From assembly GCA_008921705.1 (NCBI GenBank), contig VFFE01007079.1:997473-1061472 (forward strand): a stretch of DNA of 64,000 bases. Direction: 5' to 3'. Source of the DNA: Burhinus oedicnemus (Eukaryota; Chordata; Aves; Charadriiformes; Burhinidae). Position 1 is the first letter of the stretch. The number at the start of each line of letters is the position of its first letter. Of the stretch, positions 14,041 through 27,200 are shown one piece after another. The notes beneath the pieces are model-generated. The model was not told the DNA's origin, made no database searches, and was given only the letters and a program-made list of their open reading frames with translations. A program made the position numbers and the translations under genes.

Positions 14041-14303
14041 TATTTCAGCCTTCATTCCTTCTTTATCATGCTCAGCACAAAGATAACGGTGAAAAATATG
14101 TTGTCCCTTCTTTTATCTGAGTTTCTGCTTTCTGCTCCATTAGAATTACTTTGGTCAGATGGTTGGAGTGGAAAGTAATTGATTTGATCTCAGCAGTGTA
14201 CAAAGAAGCAATCTAAGCCTGACAAAACAAAACAAAAAATCTGACCTGTAAGAGTCATCGATCTCTAGCAGTAAGAGCAGAGGGCGGCAAGGCAGGACTC
14301 CTG

Positions 14304-14370
14304 GGGGCAGGTCTTCAGCTGGTGTAAATTGTCATAGCTGTTATGAGTCAATGGTGTTTGAAGTCACTGG
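14304..14370. repeat. Dispersed partly palindromic repeat, copy B
   Basis: The segment starts ggggcaggtcttcagctggt then gtaaatt, followed by gagtcaatggtg. It shares its first 26 nt with copy A at 7791. It sits about 260 bp after the hairpin at 13996-14040. Confidence 0.45.
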
Positions 14371-17300
14371 CAATTTTGCTAGTGGAGGTGTCAGACCCTG
14401 GATTCGGTTCCCATTTTCTCATACAGCCTCCAGAAAAGTCCTGGTCTTCACTGGTCCCTGGGTGTGTCACTCTCTCTGCTCTATGGATCAGCGATTGCCG
14501 CGCTCCTGTGCCCCCAAGCTCTCCCTCTGTCCCGACTTGTCTGTTAGGAATCTAGTCTAAGCGCAAGGCAAACTTCTTCCATCTTTGGAGGTGTTTTAAT
14601 ACATAATTTCTGTGCATCAGGAAGCTACTTCGTCTCTTGGTGCTGTCTGTAGCAGGGGTTCCAAGAAAAGGTGGGGAGAAAAAAAAGACGTTAAGGCTTT
14701 CTCTCAATGAAGTGTGTCAGTCCTAGCATGTAGAGGGTGTGCTCTCAAAGCCATGGGAGATCAATAAATAATCTCCCCCAACCCCATTTTTTTTACCCAG
14801 AGACCTTGAATCTTCTATAAAAGGGTCTGACAGGTTTTGAGCATGCTTCTGGGGATGGCCCTTGTAGCATAGTGGTTCACTGACCTGTTTTTGTGGATGT
14901 CTGCTGAGGTTATGGTGTGGTGTTGCCATTGCTGAAAGAGTTATGTTGTTAAAATGCTCTTTCCAGTTTTATTGCCATTATCCTGTTCTTGTTGAGCTTA
15001 GTTTTACTATAGTCTGCCTGAATAAATAATAACACTTGCTCTGTTTTCCCATATAACCGACTCCTGACATAGCAGTATTTGTAAAGTTTTCAGGTTATAA
15101 TCTTGGATTACCCACATCCTCGGAGAGCATCTGCACAACCAAATGCGTGGGAGCTGGGTGAGAAGGAGCAGTTGGTAGGAGCTTAGATGCAGGGAACCAC
15201 TAGTGAGGATGAATAGGGGTATTGGCTATTTTTTAACCTTTACCAGCGTATATGATATTGTTGCAGCTGAGTCGCACATTATTGGGCTTTTGCAGGTAAT
15301 CGGCAGCATAGACTCAGAAATAAAGCCATTGCTCATTCAACTCCTGGCCTGTCCCATGTTTAAGCAGTTGTAGCTTTCCCCTGCAGCACCAATGAGAAAA
15401 ATAACTCGGAGGAACAATACTCGTAGCAATTTTCTCTTCCTACTAAGTGCTAATCCGTAGGATATCTCCTTGGCAAAAAAAGAGCCAGTTATACCAAAAT
15501 ATCAACCTGAGTTTCCTAACACAGCCAACTAAGCACTGAGAACAAAACTAAATGCCTGTTAGGTCTGATCCAGGAGTCTCTTTAGTTCCTTGGAAAAGGC
15601 TCCCATTCAGATGCTAGAGCAGTTGTAGGGGATTTAACCCCTAGAAGGCATAGGAAGAGCCTCTTTTTGACAGCAGTTCTCTGGGCTAAGCTGATACCTG
15701 TTTGATTTTTGGAAGGATGCGAGATCAACTTTGCCTAACAACCCAGCTGTAAAACTGGCTGAAAAAGAGAGCAGCAGCAGCTCAATTGCAAACATCACGC
15801 TGAGTATTATGTTTTGGGTAAATAAATATAAAAAAGAATAAGTTGAAATCTTCCTCTAATAGGAAAATACATCAATGATACTGTAATTAGAACCAACATT
15901 ATTCAACTATAATAAAGTATTTATTTTACTGTGATTACAACAGTTGTTTATTCTTGGGAGCTGTATCCAGAAGCAGAATATCCAGACTGGAAAGGATACA
16001 GCAGCTGCCTAAACCAAGTTTCTTAAATCTGTGCTTAGCGGCTCGGTTGATGCTTGTCAGTAGAGCCTCAAGACAACAGACTGGCCAAGTACGCCAATCC
16101 AGCTGGGTCACAACACGTTTACAACCCTGTGCCTCGGAGTGTGTACCTGGATATTAATGAAACTGCAGCTTTGACAGTATGGAGGGAACAGGCGGAAGCG
16201 CGGTACAGCTGCACAAGAAATTAGTCTGTTCAAGCACTGCCGTGGTCCTGTCATGCATGCAGCGATGATAGACAGATTTTATCCCAGAAATGAAACTTAA
16301 TAGTCTGGGTGGGTTTTTAGGGCTTTAAGGAGAAGAGTGGATTTTTTTAAAGATGTGTGTTTATATATTGGCTTTCGATTTAGAATAATAAACACTCTAC
16401 GCACACTGGCACTGAGCATCCTTCCAGCTATTTAAACGTTCCCAAACTAAACACACAGTTCAGTCCATTCCTGTGCTCTGTCATCAGGAGAAAATGATCA
16501 GCTCCAGCAGCAAAGCCAAGTTTACAGCCCGACTGATGGGGCTGGCCCCTGGCAACTTGCTGCATCCTGCTCCGTAGCCCTTCCTAGAAGGCGGCAGCAG
16601 AGGAGAACATAGTAGCTGGACGGACTGTCTGGGTTGGGGGATCTCTGCTGAGGAAAGGAGAGAGCAAGTATCTCTGTTGCATGGATGCCTGTCTGCAGTC
16701 TAGAGGCCAAGATGATCCCCAGTGATTCAAAATATTCAGAAACATCCCCAGGATGTTGTATGTAAATTAACTGTGTAATAAAATGTTGTAGGTTAATTCC
16801 AAGATTTCATATTGATGTAAGGGAAATTAGCTCTTGAGTTCTCCCTGTGTCCTCCCGCTCTGCCCTGCCACGGGGCTGGTGCACGGGCTGGTCACTCCAG
16901 GCCTTGTTCTTTGTGCTCAAAGCGAGAGGAGAAGCTGTGCCAGCCCTGCCTGTTGTTCTGATAAATGCAGAGCGTGCTAGATCTGGTGCCAGTGCTATGC
17001 TTGCCAGCACTTAACTGCATAAACGGAGACTCTGGGAGGTGATGCTGGGCTGTGCTGGGATACTTCTGTTACAGAGATCTAGGCCATCGGTACTGTCCTT
17101 GATCTCTTGTGACGTATTAGACTTGTAGCTTTTGGTTTCTTGCTGTAAATCCAAAGCGCTCACAAGGAGATGCTCTCTGCTTGGCTGCGTGCCTGCAACC
17201 GAGGTGCTGAATGGCTTGGCACATCCCCCGTCAGGTGGGATGTTGTTTTCCCAGAGCCCCTGTGCCATCGTCCTGGTCTTCGGGTAGAAGCTGAGGGTCA

Positions 17301-20300
17301 GACAGACAGTGCAGTCCCCTGGGCTTGTATGAGAAGTGTCTGGCAGAGCAGCGAGCTGAACTGAGGTCTTCCAAGAAGTCCATGACACATGCCACAGCCA
17401 TTTTGGCATTGGGTCAGGCTTTGGGAAAAGATGCAAGTTATCCTGAATTGGTTCCCATTGCCTGCAAGTAGCAGGCACCAGCGCTGGCACTTGCTCGTTG
17501 TTTTGAGTGCTGTTAGGTGGGACACTGCTGCGGGGATGCAAGCCAATACTTTGTATGGTAATATTTAGAAAGAGATAAGAAGAACCTGCTTTTCATCTAG
17601 TCTCATTCTTCCCTGCCAGCCTGTGCTTTCTTTCAGCTCAGGAGACTGAAATCTTCTGTTCTCTTGTAAAAAGAAGTCACTCTGTGAGCGAAGGAGCTAA
17701 TGAAGCCTCGCTTGTAATGTCTCTCGCTCATGCGGATCCTCTGATATCTTACAAAGGGTGAGCTTTATTAGCTTTTCCTGTAATGGGACAGCAGTAGGGT
17801 CCCTCTCCTCTCCCCCACTGCCTTCTTTTCAAACTCTGAAGAGTTTCCATATCTTTTGACCTTGATGCTGGACAGCAGGGGTGAGTTGAACACCCTTTTT
17901 GTATGACAGCACAAACACATGCATTATTTCAGAGTCCCATGACTGCAGTCTGTGGGTGTCTCATTTCTGTCAGGAATCAGGCTAAAAATAAAACAAACAA
18001 ATCCCCTGAAATTAAAAAGAAGCATCAGTGCTCAAATGACTTTATTGTATAAACAGGGGAATCATAAAAAAATTCAAAATGAGAGCTATACTGGCTAAGC
18101 TGAAATCCACCCACTCATAGCAATAGGAGTTGATACTTTATTAGAAGAGTGGGATGTTGTTCCCAAAACTTATATTCTGTCTGTTAACATATACACAAGA
18201 CAACCCCATCACGCGGCTTCTGTTTTTATTGCATGGGTCAACTTTCCACGTTCTTATGGTTAGAATTGGTGAGGCTTGAAAAGAATAGTTCATGCCTATC
18301 ACTAACAGGCAGAGGGAGACAAGGGACGCTGAATGGGTTAAACTCAGTGCTGTATTCAAACATCATATTTTCCTAATCAGTTTGTCACCAATGCAACCAT
18401 ATTTAAATTCAGCTGCTTGGGTAACACCCAAAAGCTATCATTGCACTAATGTAATTATGATAGTGCATCAATTGCTGTAAATCACAAAGCTATAGATAGG
18501 GTGTAGTTGTCATGTTCTTTGTGATTAAAAGATGTAGAATCTCTAATCACTGCAATGAGAGAGGCTGTCATCGATAAAGGGAATCTGGAGCTGGAGAGCA
18601 GTATTGATCCTGCCGAGGAATTTGCAAACTCTATTTCTCAGTTTTTGCACACTTTGAACAGCCTTTCAAGATGCACCATCAGCTACACGCACACAGTCGT
18701 CCCCGTCCCCCCCTCCCAGGGCTGGGGTAATATATGAATAGGTTAACATCTGCCTTGCTCAGGTTCTCTAGCAAAAGGGTGTTCAGGAGATGCTAATTTT
18801 TTAGCAATTTCTTGTCCAAAAGGGCATGCTATTTGGTGGATCAGCATTAGAAATGGTACACTGTATTTCCACCTCGGAGGGAGTAAAGGCCATTCCTCAG
18901 CATAGTCTCGTATCATGCTGGCGATGGGGGTCTCGGTCCCCCCAGTTGCACTGGTGCCAAACCAGTGTGAGCTCTGTGGAGCTGGCAGAGACTAACTGCA
19001 GAGCCAGCGGCATGGCCCCTGTGCTGAGCCCAGCCGCAGCACAAGCCAGCATTTTCTCCATTGTGGCTTTAAATACCTCCTGAACTTTTTTGCAAATGCC
19101 GCAACTTCTCTACCTGTAACCGAGAATCCATTTTCTTCTTCTTGAAAAAGAAAACCGAAACCCAAAACAAAACACCCACAACAAACACCCAAAAATAATT
19201 TATGGCCAATATTCATAAATTATTGACATTCAAACTGTGGAATTGTAGGCAAAAATGAATATTAAATGACCAAGGATGATGAAGATGGAAGGATAGAGCT
19301 GGATTGTCAGGCTGCTTGGTTGTTTTTCATGCATTTGGCTGTTTGTTTGCTTTTCCCTCAGGAATCTCCATGGATCAACATACAAAGAATTTATGTGATT
19401 TTTTTATTAATATGTAGCATATGGTTTGAAAGCTTTTATACATTTATAGCTTTCATCCACAATCACATAGTTCCTTGTATTGGTGTGTTTGCATAAAGAT
19501 GTGTGTATGTACACAATATCTGTATGTGCATGTGTTTAAACTAATATTCTTTGTATAGAAATACTATACCCTCATGTTGCAGTTTCTCTGGTTTTCACCA
19601 CTCTCTTCTTTATGCTTGGGTGGTCATATTTTGAAATTTCCCCAGGACCAGTTTTTCATGCAGTCACGTTTCTCATCACATCTGAAGGATGTTGTGCTTC
19701 GCATGGTAATTAGGTCCTCTTTGTTTCATCTGCTGAACTGCTCTCTGTTACTTCCTGCAGCACACTCAGGACTGGAGGCTATTGCTGAAATGTTAGAGCA
19801 GTGGAGATTCTCTAGGAGTAAACAGCTTCATGTTAACTTGCCTTTTTTTTTTTTTTCTAATGCTGATTTACATTCTGCTTAAACCTTGTGCAATTATATT
19901 TATCCTTGTTGCTTTCTTAGAGTAACGCCATTTATTGGAATAATTTATTATTGCATTGTGTGGCTGGTGGGTGTGTATGGAAATCATCTGAGTATTTACA
20001 AATACTTATGACTTTATATATAAAAGCACACAAGTATCTGTTTATCTCCCTAAGGCTTGAAAATGCTGATGGCTTAGCTGGGAGTGCAAGTTGCTGTCAA
20101 GCTTTACAGAGTTTAAGCTTTCATGGCTTAAAAGAAAGCTCTGATTGTTAGTTTTTCTGGCCCCGCGTGAAGGCAGGCTGAGGGTGGCTTCAGGCTGTGT
20201 TTGGCATTTGTGGGGCCAAGCAGGGGCTGGGCTGGGCTGGCAGTTTGCTGTGGGAGCCCTTCTCTGCGGACACTGGGATGGGGACCCACGCATGGCACAG

Positions 20301-22944
20301 CGGGACCACCAGCCAGCGCACCTGCAAGCCTGGCCAGGCCACTTCGTAAGAAGGGAGTTTCGTCTGACACAATTTTATACCTCCTTTCTAGCTGTCAAGT
20401 TACAACAGGGAAAATCAAGCCCTAAGTTTTTAGCCTTTCTTGTTTAGAAGGAAACTTTCCAAACCTGCACGACCCCTTTTGCTGGTGCAACTAGCTCCTG
20501 CCTTTTAGGGCTCGCAGGTCGCTCAAGCTGGAGCCAAAGGGCAATCCGTTGGAGGCGGCTCGGGTTGTATTGCTGCACTTGCGAACCCTGATGGCGCTGG
20601 GGAAGGCAAGAGGAACCAGGTCAGATTTGCCCTGAGGCTGCTGGGGAACCCCTGCCTGGGGTCCCTGCAGAGAGAGGTTCAGGGCAGGAGCACAGAAAGT
20701 GCCTGCGGTCATCTCAAGAAATGGGAAGTGATCTAGTAACTGACCCCAAATTCCCTTTTAGTCGGTACGATGCTCTGGAATGACTTCTTGGGAAATATAA
20801 ACCCTTGTTACAATGGGGACCATCACACTGTCTGAAATGCCTGCCCGCTGGAGGCCAGCAGGAGGGGCAGATGGGCAGGAGCTCTCCAAGCAGCTCGGGG
20901 TGGCAGGGCAGGGGTGGCAGCAAGGGTATTTTTCACCCTGATAGGTTGAATAACACCCTCAGGCTGAGACATGTTGGCTACGCTGCCAGCCCAAGTGGTG
21001 CACGCATATATACATGGAAGTGCGCATAGGCATCGGAGAGGGAGAGATGTGAACACTGGTGATAGACAGCAAACGCTTTTGTCAACACGTGGAATTCCTA
21101 CTGGTTGTTTATCTATTTTTTTCCTCTTGTAATTAATAATGTCGTGATTACTCTGATTATAATGATTGCATATCCCTTTAAGTGGTATCTAGATTGAGGT
21201 TTACACGGCATTTTTTCCTGGTTTGTGTGTTCTGCAAACATATTAAGAAAGTCTCTAAAATAATATTACCAAACGTCAAGTAAAATCCTGTCTCCTGAAG
21301 GGCTGATGAGATCATATGCGTATGACTGTGTGTTATCTTGCCCTGACACATGGAATTAAGTCTTGGACTACCCTCACCTAGGAAGACATCATTCTGCCAG
21401 CATTTTCTCTCTTCTGGCCATTTCAGATATGACAGCTTTTTTCCCTTCAGCCAATTAAAGCCGGGCTGTTCTCTGTAAAAGCCAATGAGAAAAACGTGGC
21501 AGTTTGGTAATTTCTGAGAATTTCTTCATTTCATTTTATTGAGCTTACTAGTAGCACACAAACAGAGGCATTTGTGTCAAAAAAACCCCACCTTAGCCCT
21601 GTAACAATTCTGTGATTTTAATGAACTGAGTTGTATGTGGAAGGTAAACTGGATTTTCTGTTATCCCACTGGGAAAGCTGTGTGTGAGAGAAGCCTCAAA
21701 TTCAGCCATACGGCTCTGCAACCAGGGGGATGCAGTTTCTACAGTAGAAGATCAAATTTAGCAGCGCTGCCTCTCCTGTTAATGGTTGGTTTGTTTTTTT
21801 TTTATTTTATTTTATTGGATTTTACAAATTCCGGGAAATTTTGAAAATCAGAAGCAGACATTTAGGCATTTCCCTAATTGGCACTTCCATTTTTTAAAAC
21901 AAATTCTTTGTTGTTTCTTTCCAGAGCTCCTGACATTGTTTTGTTTTGTTTTCTTAAGGGAAGTGTTTTACCAGGTTGGAATCAGTAGGAGACACCTCCA
22001 TTTTTTTATCACAGTAAAGTTTTTTTAAATCAACACAAAATGAACAATTTCAAATTTTCAGCTTTCTGAAAAGTTTTTAAAATGTTGTTTTAAGTCCAAA
22101 TCAAAGCAATTTCCCTTCCTCCCTCCAATTCAAAATTATCATTAGACAACAAATTGCTTATTGTCTAGCTTGACAAGAGTGGTTGGCTCTCGGTCTTGCA
22201 TTCAGATCCCCAAGCCACTGTCTGGTGGGGAATTTATTCCCCATCTGTTTCCATTTCCGCACTGTGAGTTCAGCCTGGCACATGAGCTGCAGTGCAATTG
22301 TGGGTTTTGCAATCCATATTTAATTCACCTAACTTTCAGTCTTTAACTGAGATGCCCCGATGAAGCAGAGCGGTGTCTCTCTGTGTAGTCAGTGCAGGAG
22401 TGGGTTCATCCAGAAGGTGACTCTGCCTGTGGAAGATCTCAATTAAATGCCTAAAGAATAACTTCTCTAAGATTAAGCTGCTATACGCTTTAAGCAGTTC
22501 CACTAAAAGAAACCTAGTTGGCTTATAGAGCCGTGCTGATAATGGGCTCATTGGCTTGTTAGGTCAGCCAGCAAACGGATGCTGGGAGGTCCTTGGGGCT
22601 TAAGTACCACGACAGCATTGTATTTCTGGGGAGATCATTGCATTTCAAGGGTGTGATGTGAGACATGAGACTGCAAAGTCATCCCCAAGCTGCATTTATT
22701 CCCCTGAAATGCTCAGTGTGTCAGACCTGATTTCAGTTACAAAATGGAAATAATAGATAAAAAAGGTCAAACCATTTATTGAGGATTGACATTTACAGCA
22801 GTCAGGAATCTCCAGTCGTATACAGCTTTGTGTATATATGTCACTCCTATATGACACCATCCTGCTGAGGATCTCCAAACCACTGCTTTCCTGCTGTAGC
22901 TGGGTGGTGGCTAGTTATATGTTGCTTATTGGGTTTATGCAGAT
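14371..22944. other. Intronic unique sequence without a recognisable gene
   Basis: Mixed AT-rich sequence with somewhat more GC-rich patches around 16.8-17.5 kb and 20.1-20.9 kb. A 176-codon minus-strand frame (17011-17541) and others in the GC-richer parts look like chance open frames: no domain, no codon regularity, no splice context. I see no RNA gene or clear transposon. Confidence 0.6.
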
Positions 22945-23045
22945 GCACAAACAAAGAAACCCAGAAGTTAATTAACTTGCCCAAAGTTGCAGTACACCTC
23001 TAGCAAAATGAAAATATAAATTCCCAAATCCTCTCTGTCATTGTG
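22945..23045 (-). mobile_element. MIR-type SINE fossil, antisense
   Basis: On the + strand the block aaacccagaagttaattaac followed by ttgcccaaagttgcagtaca matches the reverse complement of the MIR core ('gaaactgag...agaggttaagtgacttgcccaaggtcacac'). A caaatcctctctg segment follows where MIR antisense often carries 'ccaggtctcctgac'. Confidence 0.7.
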
Positions 23046-26000
23046 GTTTCAGAATTCTTTTATTTTGTAAGAGTATTTATTGTATTTGTTTATTGTGAAG
23101 TTTGTTAAATAAAATTGTTTGAAATTAACTGCGTTTTCTATGAAAGCTGACTGTGAAATGGCTTATGTCCTTGACCCCATTGTAGGCAACAGCAGTTGTG
23201 CGTTGGATCATTGACAGGGTACGTGGATTGAGTACAGCGCAGCAAACTAGATGGAAGGTAATAGTCCAGACAGGGATCCAAAGAGCGATTGCTGCCTGTG
23301 CTGCATCGGGACCTGGACACAAACAGATCTACCGTAGGAGGGGTCACACTGGATGTGTGAAATAACACTAGCAGCAGTCCATAGATCAGTAGATCATCTT
23401 TGCCATTAACATCTAAGTAGGAAGAAAGGGAAGGAGGAATACATGTACACTCAGTTACATGCACATACACACATGCAGAGTAGGAGACAGACATCTCGGA
23501 TAGGGCTGGTAACAGCAAAGTAATTAAAGGTGCTGAAGCAGTGAGTGCCGAGACACCCTCTCCAAGGGTACAGAAGGTTTGCTAATGTCACTGTTGATGT
23601 CCCTAGGGTATCGCGCAATTCTGGTATTTGTCTCGGATGCCCTTCTGTGAGATTTGCATTGCCTAGGAGCCGGTCTGTTTTCTCCTTGCCTTAATGGTTG
23701 ACTTTGAGAGCTGAGCCTTAAGATCGCTGCGCCTCAAGGAGACCCAAGACACACCCAGTTAACGTGGTCTTCGGGGCTGTCGTCTTCCCACTGCTCATGC
23801 ATTGCTGCAGCATTATTTCTCAGTGCTTTGAATTAAGGGGCTAATATCCTGGCACTAAGGATTTAAGGGACCTTGTGCAGATATAGACAGTATAATTTAT
23901 TGAACAAATACAGTAGTCTTGAAAACATTGATAAAATGACCTATCATTGCATAATAGGTATTAGATCGCATGTTCCCTGTTCCCCCTTCCCACTCCCAAA
24001 AAGGAAACTTTTTAGTCTTTGGATAAGATGCCAAGAATTAATAGTCAGCCCCAACTGTAGAAATGAAGAAAAAAGACATTTAGGTTTTAATGAAACATGT
24101 CTTCCAAGTTAAGTTAAATGTTTGTTTAGATAGCTTTTGAGATTAGTCTAAGAATAATAAACTGTTATTTATAGGGAACTTCCTGGCCAAAGACCTCTGG
24201 GCAGCTCCAGAATACCAGAACAAAGGATTTACAGCCCACTGACTACTTAAAATGGTGATGTTATTTTCAAATTCAAAAGTCCTTTTTCCTTTATGACAAC
24301 CTGTTGGTGAAGAGACAAAGCTGTCTACCAATCCTTCAGATTCTGGAGTTGCTCTTGATCGTGTAATACACATGGGTCAGTTTATTTAGCTCGAGTTTGG
24401 AGCTTTTACAGATCTGCATTACGTCTGCTGTGCAGCTTTGTTTTTCTGCTTATGGCATCAGTCAGAATAAATGGAGGGATGGGATCTGCCCCGGCTGCTG
24501 TACGGAATTTCCCTGAAGTGTCCCTAGTCTCCTAATAAATCAGTGTCTTTCCTAGTCTGTTTCTGATGGGATCTGGCAGCAGGTCAGCATCCTTAGGTAA
24601 AGAAAGGTTTCCTGAAGTGAGCAGCAGTCACAGAAAGTAAATTAATGGAAGCCGGCATCTGCTGATCTCTTTGACAATAAGGAATTTCACTGCCAACATT
24701 TAGAAACCATTGGAAATGGTCTCCATTGGAAACCAGATTTCGACTTTCTGCCCTGGGCTGCCAGAAGTATTTCAGCATAAAATGCTAAAGTAAGTTGAAC
24801 TTTCAATTATAATTTCAATGACTGTCTAGTGAAATGGATTAATGCTCTGGCACTGCACCTTTGAGGCTTTGGCTCGAATCTTGTAGGATAAAAATCTGTC
24901 TGCTTTGACAGTTGAAAAGGTCAGAAGTGAAATAATGTCAGGTGGTCTTAGCCCAATTCAATGTCTCGATTAAGAAGAAGATGTAAAAGTTGTTGATGTG
25001 GGATATCATATCAGATCCTTTGCAAAAATATAATATTTTTTTATTCATATTTATCAGCAAAATTAGACGCAGACAGCTGCGTTCTGGAGAGGTGGAGCTT
25101 AGTTCAGACTTCAGGAACACTGGATTTCCAAGTGAGCAAAATATAGGTTACAATATGCAGTATCTTAAGCTCAAAAGCTTGTATCCATCATGAAATTGAT
25201 TTACTGATATTTGACTGTGTCAAACATAGTTCTCGCCTGAATATTTTTTAAAGTTTAATTTGGGAATTTTTATTAGCTAAGAGTATGTAGAAAGAACATG
25301 TTTTTCTCACTGTTCAGGCAAGACAAGGGGTCTCTTCAATTTACTTTTTGAAAATGCTGCAATTCAATTTCGAAGCTTATTAAATAGATTGTAGTTAAGG
25401 AGCAAAATACAAGTATATGCATAATGAATTTTTCTCTTATTTGGATACATACTTACATAATTTTATATGGTGATAATATATAAATGTAAATTGCTTCTCC
25501 AGACATCCCTGGGGAAAGGTCACTACAGCAAAAATTTCTAGCACTAGTAACAAGAATTTCTGTTGGGAAAAAGGAATGAATAAACATTTGGGGCTGTGTG
25601 TCTCAGCGATGGGGACGGCGGCTAACAGAGCTACAGAGCACTTTTGCTGCCTTTGATTTGTCCCGGCCTCGCTTCTCACCGGCACTCCTCACGTGCCAGG
25701 CAGCCTTGGCGCTGCTCTTGGAGTGAGGCTGCAGATTTTCTTTGCTTATTTCAATAAGAAACACCACGTACAAGACAGTGCACATTGGACATCAGCTGTC
25801 ATGGCATGCTACGTAAATTACCCAGTTCTGGTTGGTAATCTATTGCAGATGATTAAATAAGTGAGCAGTTACGTCCTTTTCAGCACTGGTAGGCATATTT
25901 GTTTTATTTAATTCCCTGTTCCTTCTCTCTGTGTATGTGGTGTGTCATGGGTTTTTTCCAAGTTGCGTTTCCGTCTTAAGGCAAAGAAACCACAGTCTCC

Positions 26001-26381
26001 ATGTGATCATGATGCAATGCAAGAGCTGATGGAACTGTACATATGTTGTAAAGATTAATTGGCATTCAGTTAGGCCCCATAAAGCATGGCATGCCATGCA
26101 TTATCCTCTATTTTGCCTTCAATTTACAGTGCGGTTCAGTTCACATCGTGAGCACAGGCTGAGAAAAGTGTATTTCTGAAGTATAAAATGTGTACTTTTT
26201 AGTAGGCTGATCTTCCCAGTGACAAAACCTTAGAAGAGCTTCGGAGATTCAGATACACCTTAATTGCGGGGCAGTCTTAACACGGTCTTGCTTTTCTCTG
26301 CTGAGATCTACTAAGTGGGGCCCAGGGGAACCATTGAAACCACAGAATTACCTTTTATTTATTCTATAGATTTTTCTGACC
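23046..26381. other. Intronic unique sequence, nothing recognised
   Basis: Ordinary AT-leaning intron sequence. No repeat, RNA gene or coding exon was recognised. Confidence 0.6.
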
Positions 26382-26403
26382 AAAAAAAAAAAAAGGTAAC
26401 ACA

Positions 26404-26533
26404 TCGCCATCCTCACGCTTGAAAGACGTGGCGCAAAGCCGGAGGAGCAGGGCTGCGTGGGGCCGGTGGGGCGGCACGGCCCTCGCCGGGCTGCCGGGGA
26501 AGGCAGAGAGGCCAAGCACCCTGATTGCGAACC
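26404..26533. other. Isolated CpG-dense patch
   Basis: By hand count there are 14 CpG dinucleotides in 130 bp, inside otherwise AT-rich, CpG-poor intron sequence. It follows an A13 run (26382-26394). It is too short for a normal CpG island. Possible explanations are a small regulatory island, a fragment of a GC-rich retroelement, or part of a retrocopy. The overlapping reading frames on both strands match no family I recognise. Confidence 0.6.
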
Positions 26534-26819
26534 GTTATTTACAACAGAACAAAGTGGTAATTTTGCAACTATCACGGCTCAAATATGGGACCATTTCCCT
26601 AGTAATAAAACTATTACTCTGTAACTGTTTACTTATCGGGAGACCATTATGTGATTGATGACCTGAAAATGGAGGTTATCTTTCAATTCATTTGAAATGC
26701 AAACTGACTAGAAAATCTATAGTTATTGCGGCATATTTTTAAGCAAAATCAGGCACCTACATTGACCTCCTATTTACATTTCTTTGAGAAGAAAAATCAC
26801 ATAAAAGCTATCAAGAAAC

Positions 26820-27200
26820 ACATTTCACAGCAGGCAAATTAATTGGTTTTACTGTATTTGAATGGAGGGTTTGTCAAATAAAACATGCCATGACAGTTAA
26901 TAGTGTCATTTAGAGGCAGAAAATTATTGGCTTATTTGTTATTGGATAAAAGGAAGGCAAACACTTTGTATTAGGAAGTTTTAATGTGTTTAAAATCCTC
27001 ATTAGGGATTTATGGACATTCTTGCTTAGCATAGCGCCTCATTAATTTGAGGCTAAACAGTTACTTCTGTGTTTCAATTCCAATTTTTTTTTCCCTTTTC
27101 TTTAATTAGATCTCGCATTAGAGTTTGGTCTCTACACCACTGGAGATGTAGAATTAATTAATGTGATTTATAAATCTAATGGAAGTGAGTTATTCTTAGA
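26820..27200. promoter_or_regulatory. Candidate conserved noncoding element
   Basis: About ten homeodomain-type cores in under 400 bp (for example caaattaattgg, cctcattaatttgagg, tagaattaattaatgtg), interspersed with longer non-AT words such as ggtctctacaccactggaga. It has no repeat features. Inferred only. Confidence 0.35.

Noticed and set aside
17011..17541. 176-codon minus-strand open frame
   Set aside because: No recognisable domain or signal, lies inside a GC-richer patch where chance frames are common, and other frames on both strands overlap it.
23440..23480. CA-rich segment (acatgtacac, acatacacac)
   Set aside because: Too short and irregular to call a microsatellite.
24870..24890. 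ggctcgaatcttg, resembling a tRNA B box
   Set aside because: No A box, no acceptor stem and no cloverleaf around it.
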